This document shows positions 61,932-64,000 of a stretch of 64,000 nucleotides of DNA, one piece after another. Origin of the DNA: Adhaeribacter radiodurans. GTDB taxonomy: Bacteria > Bacteroidota > Bacteroidia > Cytophagales > Hymenobacteraceae. How positions within the stretch are numbered: the first letter of the stretch is position 1; the number at the start of each line of letters is the position of its first letter. A program made the translations under genes and the position numbers. The notes under the pieces were generated by a model, which worked only from the letters and a program-made list of their open reading frames with translations, made no database searches and was not told where the DNA came from. The DNA lies in assembly GCF_014075995.1 (NCBI RefSeq), contig NZ_CP055153.1:868001-932000 (forward strand), written 5' to 3'.

Positions 61932-63242
61932 TTATAAAATATCATCCCGTTTATCTTCCGTTACTTTAAGAAGTACTATCTCAATGTTCCGCTGTGATTT
62001 TTCGAGCACTTTAAACTCATACTCATTAAATATAGCGGTGTCGCCTACTTCGGGAATAGCACCGTAAATAACGTTAATTAAACCACCTACGGTCTCGTAA
62101 TCTTCGCCTTCGGGTAAAGGATAGGGTAGAAAATCGTTCGCATCCAGGATAGAAGCGGCTGTGCTTACCCGGTATTCAAAATCGTTAATTTTTTCTACTA
62201 CCGGAATCTCTTCATCATATTCGTCTTGAATTTCGCCCACCAATTCTTCCATAATATCTTCCATGGTAACTAAACCCGAAACGCCGCCAAACTCATCCGA
62301 AACAATAGCCATATGCATGTGGGTGCGCTGAAAATGTTGGAGCAGCCGATGGATTTTTTTAGTTTCCGGCACAAAATACGGTGGGCGCATTAATTTAGTA
62401 AGATCAATGGCTTCGCCCCGCCTAATAATTACAAGCAAATCTTTGACGTACAACACGCCCACAATATTGTCAATGGTTTCTTTAAAAACCGGAATGCGGG
62501 AATACCCCTCAGTAAAAACCATGTCCAGTATTTTTTCTTCCGGAGAGTCAATATCCAAGGCAGCCAGTTTGGTGCGCGGTACCATAATCTGTTTTACCAT
62601 GCGGTCATTAAACTGAAACACATTGTCCATTAGTTCGTGTTGCGAGTCCTGGATGGCGCCGCTTTCCTTGCTTTGCTCAAACAATAACCGTAACTCTTCG
62701 GAAGAGTGAACTTCGGAACCATGCATGGGCGTAATACCAAATGCCCGCAAAATCATGTTAGAAAAGCCGTTTAAAAACCAGATGGCTGGCCACGAAATAA
62801 TGTAAAAAACACGCAACGGTACTGAAACTGCCAAACTGGTAGCCTCGGAACGCTGAATAGCCAACGATTTTGGCGCTAATTCCCCGAAAACAATGTGCAG
62901 AATAGTAATAACGGCAAACGCAATCGGAATGGCAATGCTATGCGCCAGGGCTTCGTCGCCTTGAAAACCGGCCCAAAGCATAATGTTAATAACAATGCTG
63001 GCTACTACTTTTTCGCCAATCCAACCTAAGCCCAAACTCGCCAGGGTTATACCTAACTGAGTAGCTGATAAGTAAGCATCAAGGTTATTAACCATATTTA
63101 GCGCCACCTTAGCTAAAGCATTGCCGGTTTGGGCACGCAACTCCATTTGGGAAGCCCGTACTTTAACAATAGCAAACTCGGCGGCAACAAAAAAACCATT
63201 AAGTAAAACTAAAAAAATAGTAAGCAGAACATCAGCTATCAT
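61932..63242 (-). CDS. CNNM/CorC-type membrane protein (hemolysin-like)
   Basis: 436 aa. The N-terminal DUF21/CNNM domain holds four membrane segments (ADVLLTIFLVLLNGFFVAAEFAIVKVRASQ at the start). A CBS pair follows (MVKQIMVPRTKLAALDIDSP... and DLTKLMRPPYFVPETKKIHRLLQHFQ), then the CorC_HlyC domain at the C-terminus (about 355-430). Relatives are linked to magnesium/cobalt efflux or, in gliding relatives, GldE. Which applies here is unclear. A consensus promoter lies at 63287-63316. Confidence 0.9.
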   Translation of the reverse strand: MIADVLLTIFLVLLNGFFVAAEFAIVKVRASQMELRAQTGNALAKVALNMVNNLDAYLSATQLGITLASLGLGWIGEKVVASIVINIMLWAGFQGDEALAHSIAIPIAFAVITILHIVFGELAPKSLAIQRSEATSLAVSVPLRVFYIISWPAIWFLNGFSNMILRAFGITPMHGSEVHSSEELRLLFEQSKESGAIQDSQHELMDNVFQFNDRMVKQIMVPRTKLAALDIDSPEEKILDMVFTEGYSRIPVFKETIDNIVGVLYVKDLLVIIRRGEAIDLTKLMRPPYFVPETKKIHRLLQHFQRTHMHMAIVSDEFGGVSGLVTMEDIMEELVGEIQDEYDEEIPVVEKINDFEYRVSTAASILDANDFLPYPLPEGEDYETVGGLINVIYGAIPEVGDTAIFNEYEFKVLEKSQRNIEIVLLKVTEDKRDDIL

Positions 63243-63286
63243 AGTCGGGCAGCGGAACCGCGAAGGCGGCTTGGTACAATATAATT

Positions 63287-63316
63287 CAAATATACAGGTC
63301 TGGCAGAAGTTTCAAA
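63287..63316 (-). promoter_or_regulatory. Promoter of the CNNM-type gene
   Basis: Reverse-strand TTTG (63313-63316), 18 bp, TATATTTG (63287-63294); 45 bp upstream of the start. Confidence 0.8.
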
Positions 63317-63442
63317 GTAAATAAAAATACTTCTACGTGTAATTGCTTCTGAAGATGTAACTAGTTAAGGCTTTATTTAATCGTATTTATCTGATAACTC
63401 TCCTGAATACCCCACAACTCTTAAAAAATATACCGGCTAATA

Positions 63443-64000
63443 TTAATAACGTAAATCAGGTTGGTCATAAACCAAAGGAATGGTGTTATCGGCCGGTTTT
63501 TGAGTTGGGTCGCAATGATAACCTAAAATATTAAACTGAGCCTGATAAGGTATTAAATCGGTGTAAAAGGCGTGGCCTTTGTTGGTTGAATCAAAAGAAA
63601 TGTCGTGGTAAACCTGGGTAGGTAGAGAAGGTAACGTGCTTAAATGATTAAATAAAAAATTACAATCGCGTAAATCCCCGGAATACACCAGGCGCTCACC
63701 TGCTTCTTCAAAAATAAAACTGAACGTTTGAAAGCCTTCGGAATGGCGGTTAAATGTATCGAGGTAAAATAATCCCGGAATTTCGGTGGTAGGTTTAAAT
63801 TCGGCGTATTTTTCAACGTCTTTCAACTGAATATTCAAAAAGCTTTTGATTTGGTCCCGGAAAGTTTCGGTCTGGTACAAAATTACCAGCTTGCGGCCAT
63901 TGGCGTAAAAACAAGAATGCAGCAAAATATTAGCCAGGCTACCGCAATGGTCGTTGTGCAAATGCGTGAGTAAAATGTAATCTATTTTCCAGAAGTCCAG
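63443..64000 (-). CDS. Metallo-beta-lactamase-fold hydrolase, 5'-truncated at the window edge
   Basis: 185 residues visible; the N-terminus lies beyond the right edge (the frame continues to base 64000 as LDFWKIDYILL). The metal motif HLHNDHCGSL is present, then GERLVYSGDLRDCNFL with the metal-bridging Asp, and a final GYHCDP. Members hydrolyse phosphodiesters, lactones or thioesters. The substrate is unknown. Confidence 0.85.
   Translation of the reverse strand: MDFWKIDYILLTHLHNDHCGSLANILLHSCFYANGRKLVILYQTETFRDQIKSFLNIQLKDVEKYAEFKPTTEIPGLFYLDTFNRHSEGFQTFSFIFEEAGERLVYSGDLRDCNFLFNHLSTLPSLPTQVYHDISFDSTNKGHAFYTDLIPYQAQFNILGYHCDPTQKPADNTIPLVYDQPDLRY

Noticed and set aside
1-64000. CRISPR array, phage, insertion sequence, toxin-antitoxin or biosynthetic cluster
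   Set aside because: No regularly spaced identical repeats, transposase, integrase, phage structural gene or clustered biosynthetic enzymes were seen in either strand.

Overview
This 64 kb window is chromosomal DNA from a Bacteroidota bacterium, most likely order Cytophagales and close to Hymenobacteraceae/Adhaeribacter (inferred from gene content and protein style, not from a search). Supporting signs are the promoter form TTTG-N19-TAnnTTTG, seen upstream of several genes, and the absence of obvious Shine-Dalgarno sites. The conserved ribosomal cluster L28 / L33 / DUF4295 / FtsY / RimO, a BshC-type bacillithiol enzyme, a PorV-like barrel protein and LytTR signalling point the same way. The DNA is AT-rich and mostly housekeeping in character. 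I see no phage, insertion sequence, CRISPR array, rRNA or tRNA gene.

Layout. 1-4.2 kb holds the start of an NAD(P)-binding protein, a Tat-exported sugar isomerase-like protein, a SUMF1-fold protein and a Tat-exported Gfo/Idh/MocA oxidoreductase. 5-13.4 kb holds a P-type cation ATPase, membrane and lipoprotein genes, and a LytS/LytTR two-component operon that shares an upstream element with the adjacent lipoprotein gene. 13.7-26.7 kb holds ornithine aminotransferase, a DUF5522 mini-protein, and the rpmB / rpmG / DUF4295 / ftsY / rimO block, interrupted by an aminopeptidase P, a glycosyltransferase and a sialate O-acetylesterase. It ends with bshC, 5-formyl-THF cyclo-ligase and yidD. 26.9-39.2 kb holds a PorV-like protein paired with a helix-hairpin-helix/beta-barrel protein, an ankyrin protein, pirin, DNA polymerase IV, a membrane-anchored MutS-like ATPase, several uncharacterised genes and a GC-rich non-coding convergent region.

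39.3-47.9 kb holds recA, a DUF3108 protein, a PhoB/PhoR-type pair, a pseudouridine synthase, a lone CheC-like protein and the rplM-rpsI-rpsB-tsf translation block. 47.9-64 kb holds an acetyltransferase, a methyltransferase, an envelope-folding group (PPIase lipoprotein with an OmpA-like insert, SurA-like PPIase, MoxR), a compact SpoIIE-phosphatase / STAS / RsbW-like partner-switching operon, guaB, small unknown genes, a CNNM/CorC-type membrane protein and a truncated metallo-beta-lactamase-fold hydrolase.

The strongest unexplained signal is in the intergenic DNA. Degenerate repeats with a strict 7-bp period occur in at least five, probably six, intergenic gaps, several of them starting right at a stop codon. 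Other second-look items are the shared upstream element of the LytS/LytTR and lipoprotein genes, the GC-rich structured gap at 37.7-38.0 kb, the HhH-barrel pair, the membrane MutS-like protein and two small genes with TTG starts (15136-15291 and 61182-61316).
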